A stretch of 48,671 bases of DNA from Kiritimatiellia bacterium (GCA_028708815.1 JAQVYB010000009.1:1-48671); one strand, 5' to 3'. Numbered from the stretch's first letter, positions 36,020-45,912 are shown. Made by a program: numbers and translations. The notes: generated by a model from the letters alone, not told the origin.

Positions 36020-37747
36020 TCAATCGTACTGAAGAATCATCAACTTACCATCCACCTCAACGAAAGACGGTTCGTGGGTCTTAAAATACTCCTCCCGTTC
36101 CAGATAGTGCTCATGGTCCAGCAGAAGAATCAGCGGCTTGTCACGGTTCGGATCGCGCACCATGGCATCAAAACCATCCACCGTCATCAATCGGTGTTGC
36201 GCATCCGGATAACTCAGACCATATTCAAACTCGCCGCGACTGTCGAACAGATAGAGATCGTCCCGTTCGAGAAAGAAACAGGCCGAATGCGCCAGATACT
36301 TGTTGGCGGCCACCAGAGCCGGTTCAGTCCGCTCGCGGTGCCGACGCAGAAAATCCTGCGCGCTTTCCGTCACCGCCAATCGTGCAGGCAGGGCCACATG
36401 CGCGGAGGCCAGCACCAGCACCGGAGTCAATGCGAAAAGCACGAGCTTGGCGCGATAGTCCGGCCTACGCGCCGCCGCCGCCGCGCAACCCGCCAACCAG
36501 CACAAACCAGCCAGAAGCAACGCGAATTTCATCCATTCCGACGGCTGATACACCACCTCCGGCCAACCCGTGACGTAATTGACCAGCAATCCGACCGCCA
36601 CCAGCGCAAAAAGCCCCGCCATGATCCACGCACCCACATTAAAGGCCTTGCGAACCCCCAATCCGAAGTATTTGCACAGCCCCCAACCGCCCAGAATGGC
36701 CAAGGGCGGATAGCAGGGAAGAATATAGGTGCCCAGTTTGCCGCTCGAGGCCGAAAAAAACAAAAAGGGAAACACAAACCAACATATCGCAAATCGAATC
36801 AGCGGCTCGCCTTTCCGGGTGACGAACAGCCCCTTGAAGGCTGCCGGAAGCGCAAAAACCCAGGGAATGGCCCCACCCAGCATGATCGGTATGAAGAACC
36901 AAAACGGCTCTTCATGCTGGGTTTCCCGCACCACCAGCCGATTGATCACCTTTTCCCCCAACAAATCCTTCCAGAACGCGCTCTCGTGCAGCGGCTGACT
37001 CAGAGATTCGGGCACAAAGCGGTTAATATGTTCTTCCCAGAAAAAATAACTCCAGAAATCAGGCTCACGCTGATGAATGGCCAAGGCCCAGGGCAGGATC
37101 AACAAAGCGACCGTCACCAATGGGATCCACGGCATCGTAAAGAGCCGTTTCCAGTCCTTTTGCCAAAGCAAAAACGGCACCACCGCGATCACCGGCACCG
37201 CAAACGCCAGAAACCCCTTTGTCATGAAAGAAAGCCAGGCGAAAACTCCACAGAACAGCAGGTGCAACACTCGCCATCCGACAGATTCCGATCGGTACGC
37301 CAAATAGAAAAAGGTCAGCATGCCTGTAACAAAAAAGGTGAGCATACTATCGAGCACGCTGGTCACGCCCACCACGCACACCTCGGCAAACGTGACCTGC
37401 ATCGCCGCACCAAGCAACGCGATACCCGTGGAAAAAGTGGCCCGGCGCAGAAGAAAAAACACCAGCAGGGCCGTCCCACCCACCGCCAGAGCCGACGGCA
37501 GGCGGATGGCAAAGCCATTCTGACCGAAAAGCTGCATCGAGGCGGCATTCATCCAATACCCAAGCACGGGTTTCTCAAAATAGCGCAACCCGTTCAGACG
37601 CGGCGAAACCCAGTCGCCTTCCGCAATCATTTCACGCGGAATCTCTCCGTAGCGCGCCTCGTCAATCAGGGCAATTGGACGAAGCCCCAGCGGAATCACG
37701 TAAATCAGGAGGTACACAAACAACGCGCCGGCAATCAGTTTCTTCAT
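36020..37747 (-). CDS. ArnT-like GT39 family glycosyltransferase
   Basis: 575 residues. The first helix is followed by LRPIALIDEARYGEIPREM, carrying the Asp-Glu catalytic motif of ArnT, and by many membrane helices (to about 430) and a soluble tail. ArnT-type enzymes move a sugar from undecaprenyl phosphate to lipid A or protein in the periplasm. AAGGAAG lies 6 bases before the ATG at 37747; a longer frame to 37807 is less likely. First gene of a two-gene operon. Confidence 0.85.
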   Translation of the reverse strand: MKKLIAGALFVYLLIYVIPLGLRPIALIDEARYGEIPREMIAEGDWVSPRLNGLRYFEKPVLGYWMNAASMQLFGQNGFAIRLPSALAVGGTALLVFFLLRRATFSTGIALLGAAMQVTFAEVCVVGVTSVLDSMLTFFVTGMLTFFYLAYRSESVGWRVLHLLFCGVFAWLSFMTKGFLAFAVPVIAVVPFLLWQKDWKRLFTMPWIPLVTVALLILPWALAIHQREPDFWSYFFWEEHINRFVPESLSQPLHESAFWKDLLGEKVINRLVVRETQHEEPFWFFIPIMLGGAIPWVFALPAAFKGLFVTRKGEPLIRFAICWFVFPFLFFSASSGKLGTYILPCYPPLAILGGWGLCKYFGLGVRKAFNVGAWIMAGLFALVAVGLLVNYVTGWPEVVYQPSEWMKFALLLAGLCWLAGCAAAAARRPDYRAKLVLFALTPVLVLASAHVALPARLAVTESAQDFLRRHRERTEPALVAANKYLAHSACFFLERDDLYLFDSRGEFEYGLSYPDAQHRLMTVDGFDAMVRDPNRDKPLILLLDHEHYLEREEYFKTHEPSFVEVDGKLMILQYD

Positions 37748-37901
37748 GCATCTTCCTTGGTCTTTGGGTTGGTTATTGCGGCGGATACTATCAACGCCCA
37801 CCGTCAAGGACTACCCCTTTGTGGTAAAATCTGCACGCCCCGACAAGCCCTCTGTCGGGCTTTGGATAGAGGCCTGCCCAATAGATGCCATCAGCAATCA
37901 C

Positions 37902-40900
37902 TCACTGGCAAGGGCCCCCCGCTTGCTGTTCGGATGTTTCCAGGACCTCGCGGACCTTCGCGGCCAGCGTTTGGAAGGTGAGCGGTTTCTGGATAAAGTG
38001 AACGCCGTCATCCAGCACCCCTTGAGACGTAATCATGTTAGACGTATAGCCGGACATGTAAAGCACCCGCAACAAGGGACACGTGCGGCACATCTGAACA
38101 GCCAACTCCCGCCCACTCATTTCCGGCATCACAACGTCGGTCAGCAGAAGCTGAATTTTACTGCACGGTTCACGGGCAAGTTCCAGCGCCTCGCGGGGGG
38201 TGCCGGCGGCCAGTACCTGATAGCCCATGCGTTCAAGCATTTTGCGGGTCAGTTCGAGCAGGGCGGGTTCATCCTCCACAAGCAAAACGGTCTCCCCCTT
38301 CCCGAGGGGGGTGCTTAAAAAAGGCTCGACATACGGCGCCTGCTCTTTTCCGGTATATTTCGGCAGGTATATTTTAAAACAGGCTCCCCTGCCGACTTCG
38401 GAATATACCGTGATGAACCCATTGTTTTGCTTTACAGCACCATACACCATGGCCAGCCCAAGTCCCGTACCTTCGTTCACGGCTTTAGTGGTGAAGAAGG
38501 GTTCAAACAGATTCTCCCTGACTTCCTGATCCATACCATGCCCGTCATCACTGACCAACAGTAGAACATACTCCCCCGGCGCCACCTCGCCATGCCCGGA
38601 ACAAAAAGTGGCATCCAACGTGACGTTGGTTGTTTCCACCATGATTTTCCCGGAACCCGAGATGGCATCGCGGGCATTGACACATAGATTCACCAGTATC
38701 TGATGAATCTGGGAAGGATCCATGTGCACCATCCAAAGGTTCGCCCCGGGCACCCAGCCCAGGTCAACATGCTCGCCAATGAGCCGCCGCAACATGAGTA
38801 ACATTCCCTCAATGGCCCCGTTTAAATCCAGCGGTGTGGGGCGGATGGTTTGCTTGCGGGCAAAGGCCAGCAACTGACGGGTGATGTCAGCGGAACGTTT
38901 GCCCGCTTTGATAATTTCCAGGAGGCTGCTGCGTACGCTCTCGTTATCGCCGACATCATCCAGGCCCAGTTCCGCAAAGCCGATGATAATGCCCAGCATG
39001 TTGTTGTAGTCATGCGCCACTCCGCCGGCCAACCGCCCCACCGCTTCGATTTTTTCCGACTGCCGCAGGCGTGCTTCCAGTCTGCGCTGATCCGTGACGT
39101 CTGTGAAAATTGCGAAATACCACTCCGGCGTGCTTGCCAGGCGGAGTTCGGTCTGCAAGACGGCACCGTTTTTGCAGGTAATGGAAAAATCCATGGGTGC
39201 TATTTCCAATCCATTTTCTTTCTGCGTTTCAAAGCTTTCCCGCCAGACGTTGAAAACCTTCCGTCTCTGCTCCTCATCGGGATAGGCACACACCCACCAG
39301 TCACTTGCCGTTGGAATGTCTTCCAATGTATAGCCGCACAATCGGGTGAACTGCCGGCTGACATGAATGGTTTTATTCCCGCTGGAAAAAATGACGATGC
39401 CCACAGGCGCAGACTCGGCCAGCAGACGAAAACGATCCATGCTTTCCCTCAACTCGCTCGTGCGTGCCGCTACGCGCCGCCGCAAGGACCAAACCCACAG
39501 AACGACAACCAGCAGAACCAACAGCAGGGGAACCAGCACAAACATCGCCAGGCGCAGGGCCGGCATAAACGAAACGGGGTGTTTCTCGTACACCCCCAAC
39601 CATTCATCATAAATGCGGCGGTACTCCCCAGAGGCCTCCACCACCCGCAACCCTTCATTGAATTCAGCAAGAAGCGCCTGCTGTCCACGGCGCACCGCAT
39701 AGCAGTAATCCATCGAGGCAAACGGCCGCTTGCCCACCTCCAGGTTCTCCAGGCCCATTCGGTCAATAAAATAGAGGGTGGACACCCGCGGCGCCAAAGC
39801 ACAATCGCATTCCCCTTCGGCCAGGGCCGATAAAACGGCCTCTTCCGACCCCACCATGACAAGCTGGTCCGCCAATCCGTTGTCCCGGAGCATGTCTTCT
39901 ATCGCGGAACCCTGCTGCACCACCACTTTTTTCCCCACCAAATCAAGCAGGTTTTCCGGCGGAGCTTCTTCCCCACGTCGTACGACGCCCACATAATGAT
40001 TCACACTGTGTGTCTGTGAAAAATCAAATTTCAACCCCCGTTTTGTGGTATAAAAAAGACCCTGCAAAACATCGATTTCGCCCTCTTCGAAGGCTTTCAC
40101 TATATCGGCCCATGGGCCAAGGCGTATCGTGACATCCAGCCCCATTTCCCGCGCAATGGCACGGGTCAAATCCACATTATATCCTGCCGGACGCCCCCGT
40201 TCGTCGCGAAATTCAAAGGGGGGATAACGATCATCTCCTCCCACAACAATACGCCGATGGACCGGCAGTTCCATTTCTGCAAACCACTTGGCGTGCAAAT
40301 GCCGGTGTGTGCCATTGGCCACCGCAATGGCCAGCCCTTCATTCAGCATCGCCAGATTCTGCGCATCCCCTTCCTTCACCGCAAAGCAGAACTCCTGCGC
40401 AAACCCCTCGAGCAATTGGTCCACCACCAACAGATTGCTCAACCCCAACTCCTGAATCAAGCGCAGGGCGAGCAGGTGCTGAATCAAAACGGCATCGTAC
40501 AACCCATTGGCGAGGCCTTCGAGCGCCTGCGCATACGTATCGGTGAGGCAGATCTCAAAATCACGCTTTTCCCGATGAAGAAACTCTTCCATATTATCGC
40601 CTCTCATCACGGCCACCCGCCGCCCGCTCAGCGAGCGCAGATCGCTGACGTCGTGGGTATCGTCACGCACCACAATAGCCCCGTGCAGAACCATATACGG
40701 CACCGTGAAATCAAACAGGTTCTCGCGTTCGGGCGTACGCCCCACCAAAGGAAGCACCTCCACCTCTCCGCGTTCCAATAACCCGCGCACATTCGCCCAG
40801 ATACCCGTTTGAAAGCTTGCCTCGCGCCCCATAGCGGCCAGCGAGGCCTGCAGCAGTTCGATGGAAAAGCCGGTCAGATTTCCCTCATCGTCCAGGGTGC

Positions 40901-41066
40901 AAAACGGGGGATAATCAACCTCCCCGGCGCTGGTGATCGGTATCAGCCCGCCGGCAGCCGCCGGCGTTAGGCCGGCAAGAGCAACAAACACCAGGAAGCC
41001 GAACAGGCGGCTTGCATCCCCAAACAAACACAGACCGGCGTGAAGAAAACGGCCCAACATCTTCAT
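37902..41066 (-). CDS. Hybrid histidine kinase with two periplasmic SBP_bac_3 domains
   Basis: 1054 residues from the ATG at 41066, where GGGG lies five bases upstream. A signal-like N-terminus is followed by two type 3 solute-binding domains (about 40-265 and 275-500; both open with the family's 'YPPF' segment), one membrane helix (LVPLLLVLLVVVLWVW, about 520), PAS (about 550-665), HisKA (phosphoacceptor His in GGVAHDYNNML), HATPase (DDGHGM, GTGLGLAM) and a C-terminal REC (Asp in LLLTDVVMP). It probably senses an amino acid or similar small molecule and phosphorelays onward; the partner regulator is not adjacent. Confidence 0.92.
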   Translation of the reverse strand: MKMLGRFLHAGLCLFGDASRLFGFLVFVALAGLTPAAAGGLIPITSAGEVDYPPFCTLDDEGNLTGFSIELLQASLAAMGREASFQTGIWANVRGLLERGEVEVLPLVGRTPERENLFDFTVPYMVLHGAIVVRDDTHDVSDLRSLSGRRVAVMRGDNMEEFLHREKRDFEICLTDTYAQALEGLANGLYDAVLIQHLLALRLIQELGLSNLLVVDQLLEGFAQEFCFAVKEGDAQNLAMLNEGLAIAVANGTHRHLHAKWFAEMELPVHRRIVVGGDDRYPPFEFRDERGRPAGYNVDLTRAIAREMGLDVTIRLGPWADIVKAFEEGEIDVLQGLFYTTKRGLKFDFSQTHSVNHYVGVVRRGEEAPPENLLDLVGKKVVVQQGSAIEDMLRDNGLADQLVMVGSEEAVLSALAEGECDCALAPRVSTLYFIDRMGLENLEVGKRPFASMDYCYAVRRGQQALLAEFNEGLRVVEASGEYRRIYDEWLGVYEKHPVSFMPALRLAMFVLVPLLLVLLVVVLWVWSLRRRVAARTSELRESMDRFRLLAESAPVGIVIFSSGNKTIHVSRQFTRLCGYTLEDIPTASDWWVCAYPDEEQRRKVFNVWRESFETQKENGLEIAPMDFSITCKNGAVLQTELRLASTPEWYFAIFTDVTDQRRLEARLRQSEKIEAVGRLAGGVAHDYNNMLGIIIGFAELGLDDVGDNESVRSSLLEIIKAGKRSADITRQLLAFARKQTIRPTPLDLNGAIEGMLLMLRRLIGEHVDLGWVPGANLWMVHMDPSQIHQILVNLCVNARDAISGSGKIMVETTNVTLDATFCSGHGEVAPGEYVLLLVSDDGHGMDQEVRENLFEPFFTTKAVNEGTGLGLAMVYGAVKQNNGFITVYSEVGRGACFKIYLPKYTGKEQAPYVEPFLSTPLGKGETVLLVEDEPALLELTRKMLERMGYQVLAAGTPREALELAREPCSKIQLLLTDVVMPEMSGRELAVQMCRTCPLLRVLYMSGYTSNMITSQGVLDDGVHFIQKPLTFQTLAAKVREVLETSEQQAGGPCQ

Positions 41067-41159
41067 AAAAACCCCATCCCTTGTATTCCGTCGTAAACCC
41101 ACCGGTACCGGTGCAGAACAATACCTGCACATCCCTCGTGTGCAACCGGCGTAGGTGTT

Positions 41160-41189
41160 AGTGTAGCGGCCCACCCCCCCCGCTGTCAA
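41160..41189 (-). promoter_or_regulatory. Probable promoter of the hybrid kinase, with a G8 run in its spacer
   Basis: On the minus strand a perfect TTGACA (41184-41189) and TACACT (41160-41165) are separated by 18 bases. Eight consecutive G (C at 41174-41181 on the plus strand) lie in the spacer. Loss of one base would give the optimal 17-base spacing, so slippage could tune expression. Leader is about 90 bases. Confidence 0.55.
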
Positions 41190-41275
41190 AATGCTTGTCG
41201 CCCTTTCTTGTCTTCCGGCCTTTCTCATGATAGACGACTGACCATGTGCGTAAGACCATTCAGTAAGGATCCACG

Positions 41276-41536
41276 ATGAGGCGAATGATTTGCTGGAAGG
41301 AACGATTATCGGGCGGCGTGAAACGCGAGGTGCGTGTCACCTTTCTACCCGGAGAACACCTCAAGTGGCAGTACAAGCGTTCCGATGAAGAACGCTGGGA
41401 TTACGATACCCCGCCCACCAAGGCCGACTGGGATATCCTGCTTGAAAAAACGCAGGGGTTTTACAATCGCCGCCGCGCCACATTGAAGCAACTGGAGGCC
41501 GTCCAACGCCTCACGCGGCTGGAGCCTGAGTCGTGA
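41276..41536 (+). CDS. Small hypothetical protein (86 aa)
   Basis: 86 residues, basic and Trp-rich (WKERL, LKWQYKRSDEERWDYD), with a helical C-terminus (GFYNRRRATLKQLEAVQRL). No signal or membrane segment. AAGGA precedes the ATG by 7 bases. Its stop region overlaps the methyltransferase GTG start (GTGA), so the two are coupled. No family recognised. Confidence 0.7.
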   Translation: MRRMICWKERLSGGVKREVRVTFLPGEHLKWQYKRSDEERWDYDTPPTKADWDILLEKTQGFYNRRRATLKQLEAVQRLTRLEPES

Positions 41537-42216
41537 CGACGCCGGCCACCCAACCCGCAGATGCCCCCCCAAAAAGCCGGTGTCCTCTTTGCCAGACACC
41601 GGACAGCCCCTTGTTTTTCCGCGATGCCACCCGTGTCTATCACCATTGTTCGACCTGCGACTATGTGTTTGTTCCGCCCGAATATCATCTGAGCAAACAC
41701 GAGGAACGGGCACGTTACGATCAGCACCAAAACCACCCGGACGACCCGGGATACCGTCGTTTTCTTTCCACCCTCTTCGAACCGATGCGCGCCCTTCTGC
41801 GTCCCGGCGCCAAGGGCCTCGACTTCGGATGCGGACCGGGCCCGACACTCTCCATCCTTTTCGGCAGCACCGGATTTGAGATGGACCTGTACGATCCCTT
41901 TTACGCCCACCGCCCCGAGGTATTTCAACGCCGCTATGATTTTATCACCGTCACCGAAGTGGCGGAACACCTGCGCGATCCGGCACGTGAATGGGAACGC
42001 CTCTTCCACATGCTCAATCCCGGCGGATTGCTGGGCATCATGACGCAGATGCGCCCGGAACCCGACGCCTTTGCCTCCTGGTATTATCTCCGGGATCCCA
42101 CCCACATCGGATTCTATTCGCACGACACCTGCGGATGGATGGCCAATCAACAGGAGGCGGATATTCCGGCCCTCTTTGGAAGCGTCGCCATCCTGCGAAA
42201 GACGCTGTCGGACTGA
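41533..42216 (+). CDS. Class I SAM methyltransferase with N-terminal zinc ribbon
   Basis: 227 residues from a GTG start that overlaps the previous stop; GGAG lies 8 bases before it. The N-terminus has two cysteine pairs (RCPLCQTPD; CSTCDYVFV), as in the methyltransferase type that begins with a zinc ribbon. The SAM site is LDFGCGPGPTLSIL (near 95) and VTEVAEHL follows. The substrate is unknown; the coupled small protein may be a partner. Confidence 0.82.
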   Translation: MTTPATQPADAPPKSRCPLCQTPDSPLFFRDATRVYHHCSTCDYVFVPPEYHLSKHEERARYDQHQNHPDDPGYRRFLSTLFEPMRALLRPGAKGLDFGCGPGPTLSILFGSTGFEMDLYDPFYAHRPEVFQRRYDFITVTEVAEHLRDPAREWERLFHMLNPGGLLGIMTQMRPEPDAFASWYYLRDPTHIGFYSHDTCGWMANQQEADIPALFGSVAILRKTLSD

Positions 42217-42389
42217 ATGCCGCATGCCGCTCTCTTTCCAAACGTCCCCTCCGGAGAATGAACCCTCGCCCACCAACTCGCCGGACCGCATTTTGTTCCT
42301 TGATAAAAGGGTATGACTTTGCGCCGCATTTCGGTTATCCTGGCTCCTGTTTCCACTCAAGGCGACGGAAAGCGAAAAGGAGGCGAATC

Positions 42390-42587
42390 ATGTCAGAACA
42401 GTCCAAAGAAGAGATAAACTGCGAAGGGCACGAGCATCATCTGTGTCATCTGTTCAACCTGCGAATGCTTCAAACCAGTCCCGAAGAATATAAGGATTTG
42501 GTGCGGGATGCGCGCTTCATCTGCATCGGATGCGGGCGCGTCGCGGCATCGGCCGACAACCTGTGCGCCCCGCGTCCGCTGGACTGA
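42390..42587 (+). CDS. Small Cys/His-rich protein (65 aa), possible zinc-binding
   Basis: 65 residues with an excellent AAGGAGG six bases before the ATG, so surely translated. An N-terminal CEGHEHHLC and a C-terminal FICIGCGRVAASADNLCAP give five cysteines and several His, likely a metal site. No signal peptide. I do not know the family; similar small Cys-rich proteins are found in related bacteria but are uncharacterised. Confidence 0.75.
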   Translation: MSEQSKEEINCEGHEHHLCHLFNLRMLQTSPEEYKDLVRDARFICIGCGRVAASADNLCAPRPLD

Positions 42588-42690
42588 TCCAACCGGTGCC
42601 GGCGGCGGCCCCGTTTTTCTTTCGCGCGTTCGTGTTCCGGGCCGCGGCGGAGACTCTCCAAGAAGCCCCACCCCGGCTATTAAAACAGGA

Positions 42691-42719
42691 TTGACCCGCA
42701 GGCGGCAGGATTGTATTTC
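42691..42719 (+). promoter_or_regulatory. Probable promoter of the secreted repeat protein
   Basis: TTGACC (42691-42696) and TATTTC (42714-42719) with a 17-base spacer, about 60 bases before the start codon. Same -35 hexamer as the fmdB promoter. Confidence 0.45.
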
Positions 42720-42781
42720 ATAACACGCAAACGGCACGCATGCAGCAGGCCGCGCAAACAGCTCAGGGGGGAGATTCAAGG

Positions 42782-44887
42782 ATGAATGGTATGGCAATAC
42801 GATGGTGGATGACGATGGGCATTCTCGGTGCAGCTCTTCAGGTGCAGGCGGCGCCGACCGTGGTAAACACCGGGGCGGCGGTACTGACGGTAACCGGAGC
42901 GGGGGGCGTACGCAGCAGCATTGCCGTGGACAGCGCCGCCACGCCGCATGTGGTCACCACCGAGGCTCCTGGAAACAATTTTTACTTTTCCGACCTGGTC
43001 AACGGGTCCTTTTCCACCGTGAAATACGATTCCTCGGCCCTCTTCAACAGCCCGCAATTCGGGTCGCCGCATATGGAGATCGACGCCAACGACACCGCCT
43101 GGATTTCCGCCACGTTCTGGTATCCAAACATGGGCATCGGAATTACGGTGCGCCCGAACATCAAAAGCAAGCCCGGCGCATGGCCGAGTTTTAACAGCGA
43201 AGATATATGGGGCGGCGGCACCTATGATGTCGCCAATCTCTCGCTGGATCCATCTGCTCTCGGCAAATGCTACTTCGGTTCGCACCGGGGCGTCTGGGAG
43301 GAATACACCTTCAACGCCTCCGCCTACAATATTTACGAAAGTGCCAACGGCACGGTGAATGACGGCGCCGGAGGAGAAAAGGCCTACTTCTGGATCAGTA
43401 AAGCCGGAAGCGTACAACATGCCAATGGACCGAACGTCGGCGTGAAACACCATGCCACCGAATGGTCTTACAACAACTCGCTGCGCGCCGCGGCGGGACT
43501 CGATTGCCTGAAATGGTCCGACTGGGACTACTACCCCGGCATGTTGAACGATCACGCCTATCCCTCCGTAGTGTCCGACAGCACGGAACCGCAAACCGCC
43601 TATATAGTGGCCGTGTATGACGAACGCGCGCCTTACGGCATCTTCCTGAATATCTGGCACGGAACCGACAATAACGGCAACGGCTACTTCGCCTTCAGTC
43701 CGCAGGGCGGTCTGCTCTGCCTCGATCCCGATGGACGCACCGGCACCGGCGGACGCTACGAAGTGCAGCAATATCCCGCCAACCGGGGCGGCGTTTGGGT
43801 GAGCTGGATTCGCGCCGGGCGCGCCAAGCTCCGTTATGTGCCGGCCAACGCCGCGAAACTGGCCGATTGCGGGCCCGAGGTGGATGTCTGCGCGGCAAGC
43901 GTCGTGGGCTCCATCTGCGTCGACTTCAATGGCGACATTCACATGTCCTACGTGGGTAACAACGCGGTTCAGTACCGCCGAATCACCGTCTCCGGCGACA
44001 GCCGCGTCCTTTCCAAATACACCTATCTCGCCGGCGATTACGATGGCAACGGCTACGATGACCTCTGTGTCTATGCTCCCTCAAACGGCACCTGGTACAC
44101 CTGGTTCAACAAAAACGGAAGCTGGATGCGCACCGAGACCAAACAATGGGGCTGGGCCGAAGCCCAGGCCGTACCCGCCGATTATGATGGCGACGGCATC
44201 ACCGACCGCGCCGTGTTTGCCCCGACCCTCGGCTCCTGGTACGTTTGGAAGAGCAAGACCCAGACTCAGTGGACCACGCAATGGGGCTGGAGCGAGTCCA
44301 TGCCCCTCCCGGCGGACTACAGCGGCACGGGGTGCGCCACGCCCGCCGTGTATGATCCGTCCACCGGGCGGTGGTACATCCAGCTCGCCAACGGTAAAAC
44401 CAAGACCCTGGACCTCGGCTACCCCGCCGCCATCCCCGTACCCGGCGATTACAATGGCGATGGGCGTGACGACATCGCCGTCTATTCACCCGACACCGGC
44501 GCCTGGACTGCCCGCGACGTCCTCACCGGCAAGGTCATTCTGAATCTGAATTGGGGCTGGGCCTCCGCCCGTCCGGTCCCCTTTGATTACAACGGCGATG
44601 GACGCCACGATCTCGTGGTCTATGATTCCGGCACCGGAAAATGGTACTGCAACTTTCTGAACGGCCAAACCCGCACCTTCCTGTGGGGCGGCGGCCAGCT
44701 GTTGCCCGTGCCCGGACGCTATCGGCGCGCGCACCCCAGTTTCCGCAATGCGCAATTCGGCGTTTATTACCCCGATACCGGCTCCTGGGCCATCCGCGAA
44801 TTCCTCATGGAGTTTCTCAGCCCGTGGTACTTGATGCTGGACTTCGGCTTCCCCGAGGCCCGCCCCCCCGCCTATCTGATCGAATAA
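42782..44887 (+). CDS. Secreted protein with FG-GAP/VCBS-like repeats
   Basis: 701 residues from the ATG at 42782, after a GGGGGAG. Signal peptide (MGILGAALQVQAAPT cut). An N-terminal beta-rich domain (about 25-410) with many Trp and Tyr, followed by six repeats of about 48 residues (from about 415), each with a calcium-loop-like 'DYDGDG..D..VY.P..G.WY' pattern, as in FG-GAP/VCBS proteins. The last repeat is degenerate. No LPXTG or PEP-CTERM end is seen. Function unknown; likely surface or extracellular. Confidence 0.8.
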   Translation: MNGMAIRWWMTMGILGAALQVQAAPTVVNTGAAVLTVTGAGGVRSSIAVDSAATPHVVTTEAPGNNFYFSDLVNGSFSTVKYDSSALFNSPQFGSPHMEIDANDTAWISATFWYPNMGIGITVRPNIKSKPGAWPSFNSEDIWGGGTYDVANLSLDPSALGKCYFGSHRGVWEEYTFNASAYNIYESANGTVNDGAGGEKAYFWISKAGSVQHANGPNVGVKHHATEWSYNNSLRAAAGLDCLKWSDWDYYPGMLNDHAYPSVVSDSTEPQTAYIVAVYDERAPYGIFLNIWHGTDNNGNGYFAFSPQGGLLCLDPDGRTGTGGRYEVQQYPANRGGVWVSWIRAGRAKLRYVPANAAKLADCGPEVDVCAASVVGSICVDFNGDIHMSYVGNNAVQYRRITVSGDSRVLSKYTYLAGDYDGNGYDDLCVYAPSNGTWYTWFNKNGSWMRTETKQWGWAEAQAVPADYDGDGITDRAVFAPTLGSWYVWKSKTQTQWTTQWGWSESMPLPADYSGTGCATPAVYDPSTGRWYIQLANGKTKTLDLGYPAAIPVPGDYNGDGRDDIAVYSPDTGAWTARDVLTGKVILNLNWGWASARPVPFDYNGDGRHDLVVYDSGTGKWYCNFLNGQTRTFLWGGGQLLPVPGRYRRAHPSFRNAQFGVYYPDTGSWAIREFLMEFLSPWYLMLDFGFPEARPPAYLIE
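44020..44830 (+). repeat. Six tandem protein repeats in the secreted protein
   Basis: Coding repeats of about 144-150 bases with the shared motif D-Y-[DN]-G-[DN]-G followed by VY.P..G.WY. Units three and six have lost several calcium-loop residues. Confidence 0.75.
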
Positions 44888-44901
44888 CCGTCAGGAAAAA
44901 A

Positions 44902-45912
44902 ATGACCTTGATCGTTGACCATAATTTGTCGCCTCAACACACCATTCCAATCGGCAGCCTGTGCGAGTTCCATCTGGAAAAGGAACTCCCCGCCGAGAGC
45001 GAATGCTGCATCCGCCACGCCTCGATTCTGTATCTCAAACCGCTCCCGCACCCGGCGGCGGAGCGGATCCTGCGCTTCTTTCCCGAAGCACCGGGACGCT
45101 ACTCGCTGCTCCTCTTGTCCCCCGCCGGAGCCGAAGGCAGCGTTATCCGCGAGGAATTCCCCTTCGAGGTGCTCGCCAAAGAAGCCTCCTTCGACGGACC
45201 GCAACGACTCAAAACGTACAACCGAAACAATCTGCTCGTACCCAACGCCTGGGATGCCAAAAACTTTTCGTCCTTCGAAAAGCCCGTCTGGAGCGCCATC
45301 AAGGAACAGGTCAAACCCGGCTGGGTGGCCTACGACATCGGCGCCAATATGGGCATCTACTCCACGGCCTTCTCCCAACTGGTCGGACCTGCCGGACGGG
45401 TCTACTGCTTTGAAGCCAACCCCATGTGCCTCTATTTTCTGCAAACCAACCTGGCGCATGAAAAATGCGCGGAGAACTGCGAAATCATCCCGGAGGCCAT
45501 TCACAACCATACGGGCGAGTGCGCCTTTTCGATCAACTATGCCAACACCGGCATCGGCATGACCGCGACCAATTCCATGTACGGCGGCAAAATAGGACAC
45601 GAAATCAAGGTGCACTGTTCCGATTTGGATGCCCTGGCCACGCGTCTGGCCCTGCGTCCGCCCCAATTCATAAAAATAGACATCGAAGGCGCGGAAGGCG
45701 CCGCCATTCTCGGCATGAAAAACATCCTGCAGAAGGAACACCCGATCCTGCTCGTGGAAGTGCATGGCATCGAACCCGCACGCGTTGTTTTTCCCGCGTT
45801 GGATACCTGCCACTACGCCTATCAGGAAGTCAACGGTCGGACGCGGTTTAATTCCGCGCAGGAAGTCCTGGACTGGTTCCCCGACAACGTGTTTCAGTTT
45901 CTCTGTACGTAA
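44902..45912 (+). CDS. FkbM family methyltransferase
   Basis: 336 residues. An N-terminal beta-type region (about 1-100) precedes the SAM domain: YDIGANMGIYSTAFSQLVG (near 145), CFEANPMCLYFLQTNL, then FIKIDIEGAEGAAILGM, all typical of FkbM methyltransferases that O-methylate sugars or polyketides. AGGAA precedes the ATG. The stop and the next start overlap (TAATG). Given its neighbours, a surface-glycan methylation role is likely but not proven. Confidence 0.88.
   Translation: MTLIVDHNLSPQHTIPIGSLCEFHLEKELPAESECCIRHASILYLKPLPHPAAERILRFFPEAPGRYSLLLLSPAGAEGSVIREEFPFEVLAKEASFDGPQRLKTYNRNNLLVPNAWDAKNFSSFEKPVWSAIKEQVKPGWVAYDIGANMGIYSTAFSQLVGPAGRVYCFEANPMCLYFLQTNLAHEKCAENCEIIPEAIHNHTGECAFSINYANTGIGMTATNSMYGGKIGHEIKVHCSDLDALATRLALRPPQFIKIDIEGAEGAAILGMKNILQKEHPILLVEVHGIEPARVVFPALDTCHYAYQEVNGRTRFNSAQEVLDWFPDNVFQFLCT

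Noticed and set aside
36008-37981. A 657-codon plus-strand frame opposite the ArnT-like gene
   Set aside because: Composition is Arg/His/Gln/Pro-rich shadow of the membrane protein on the other strand.
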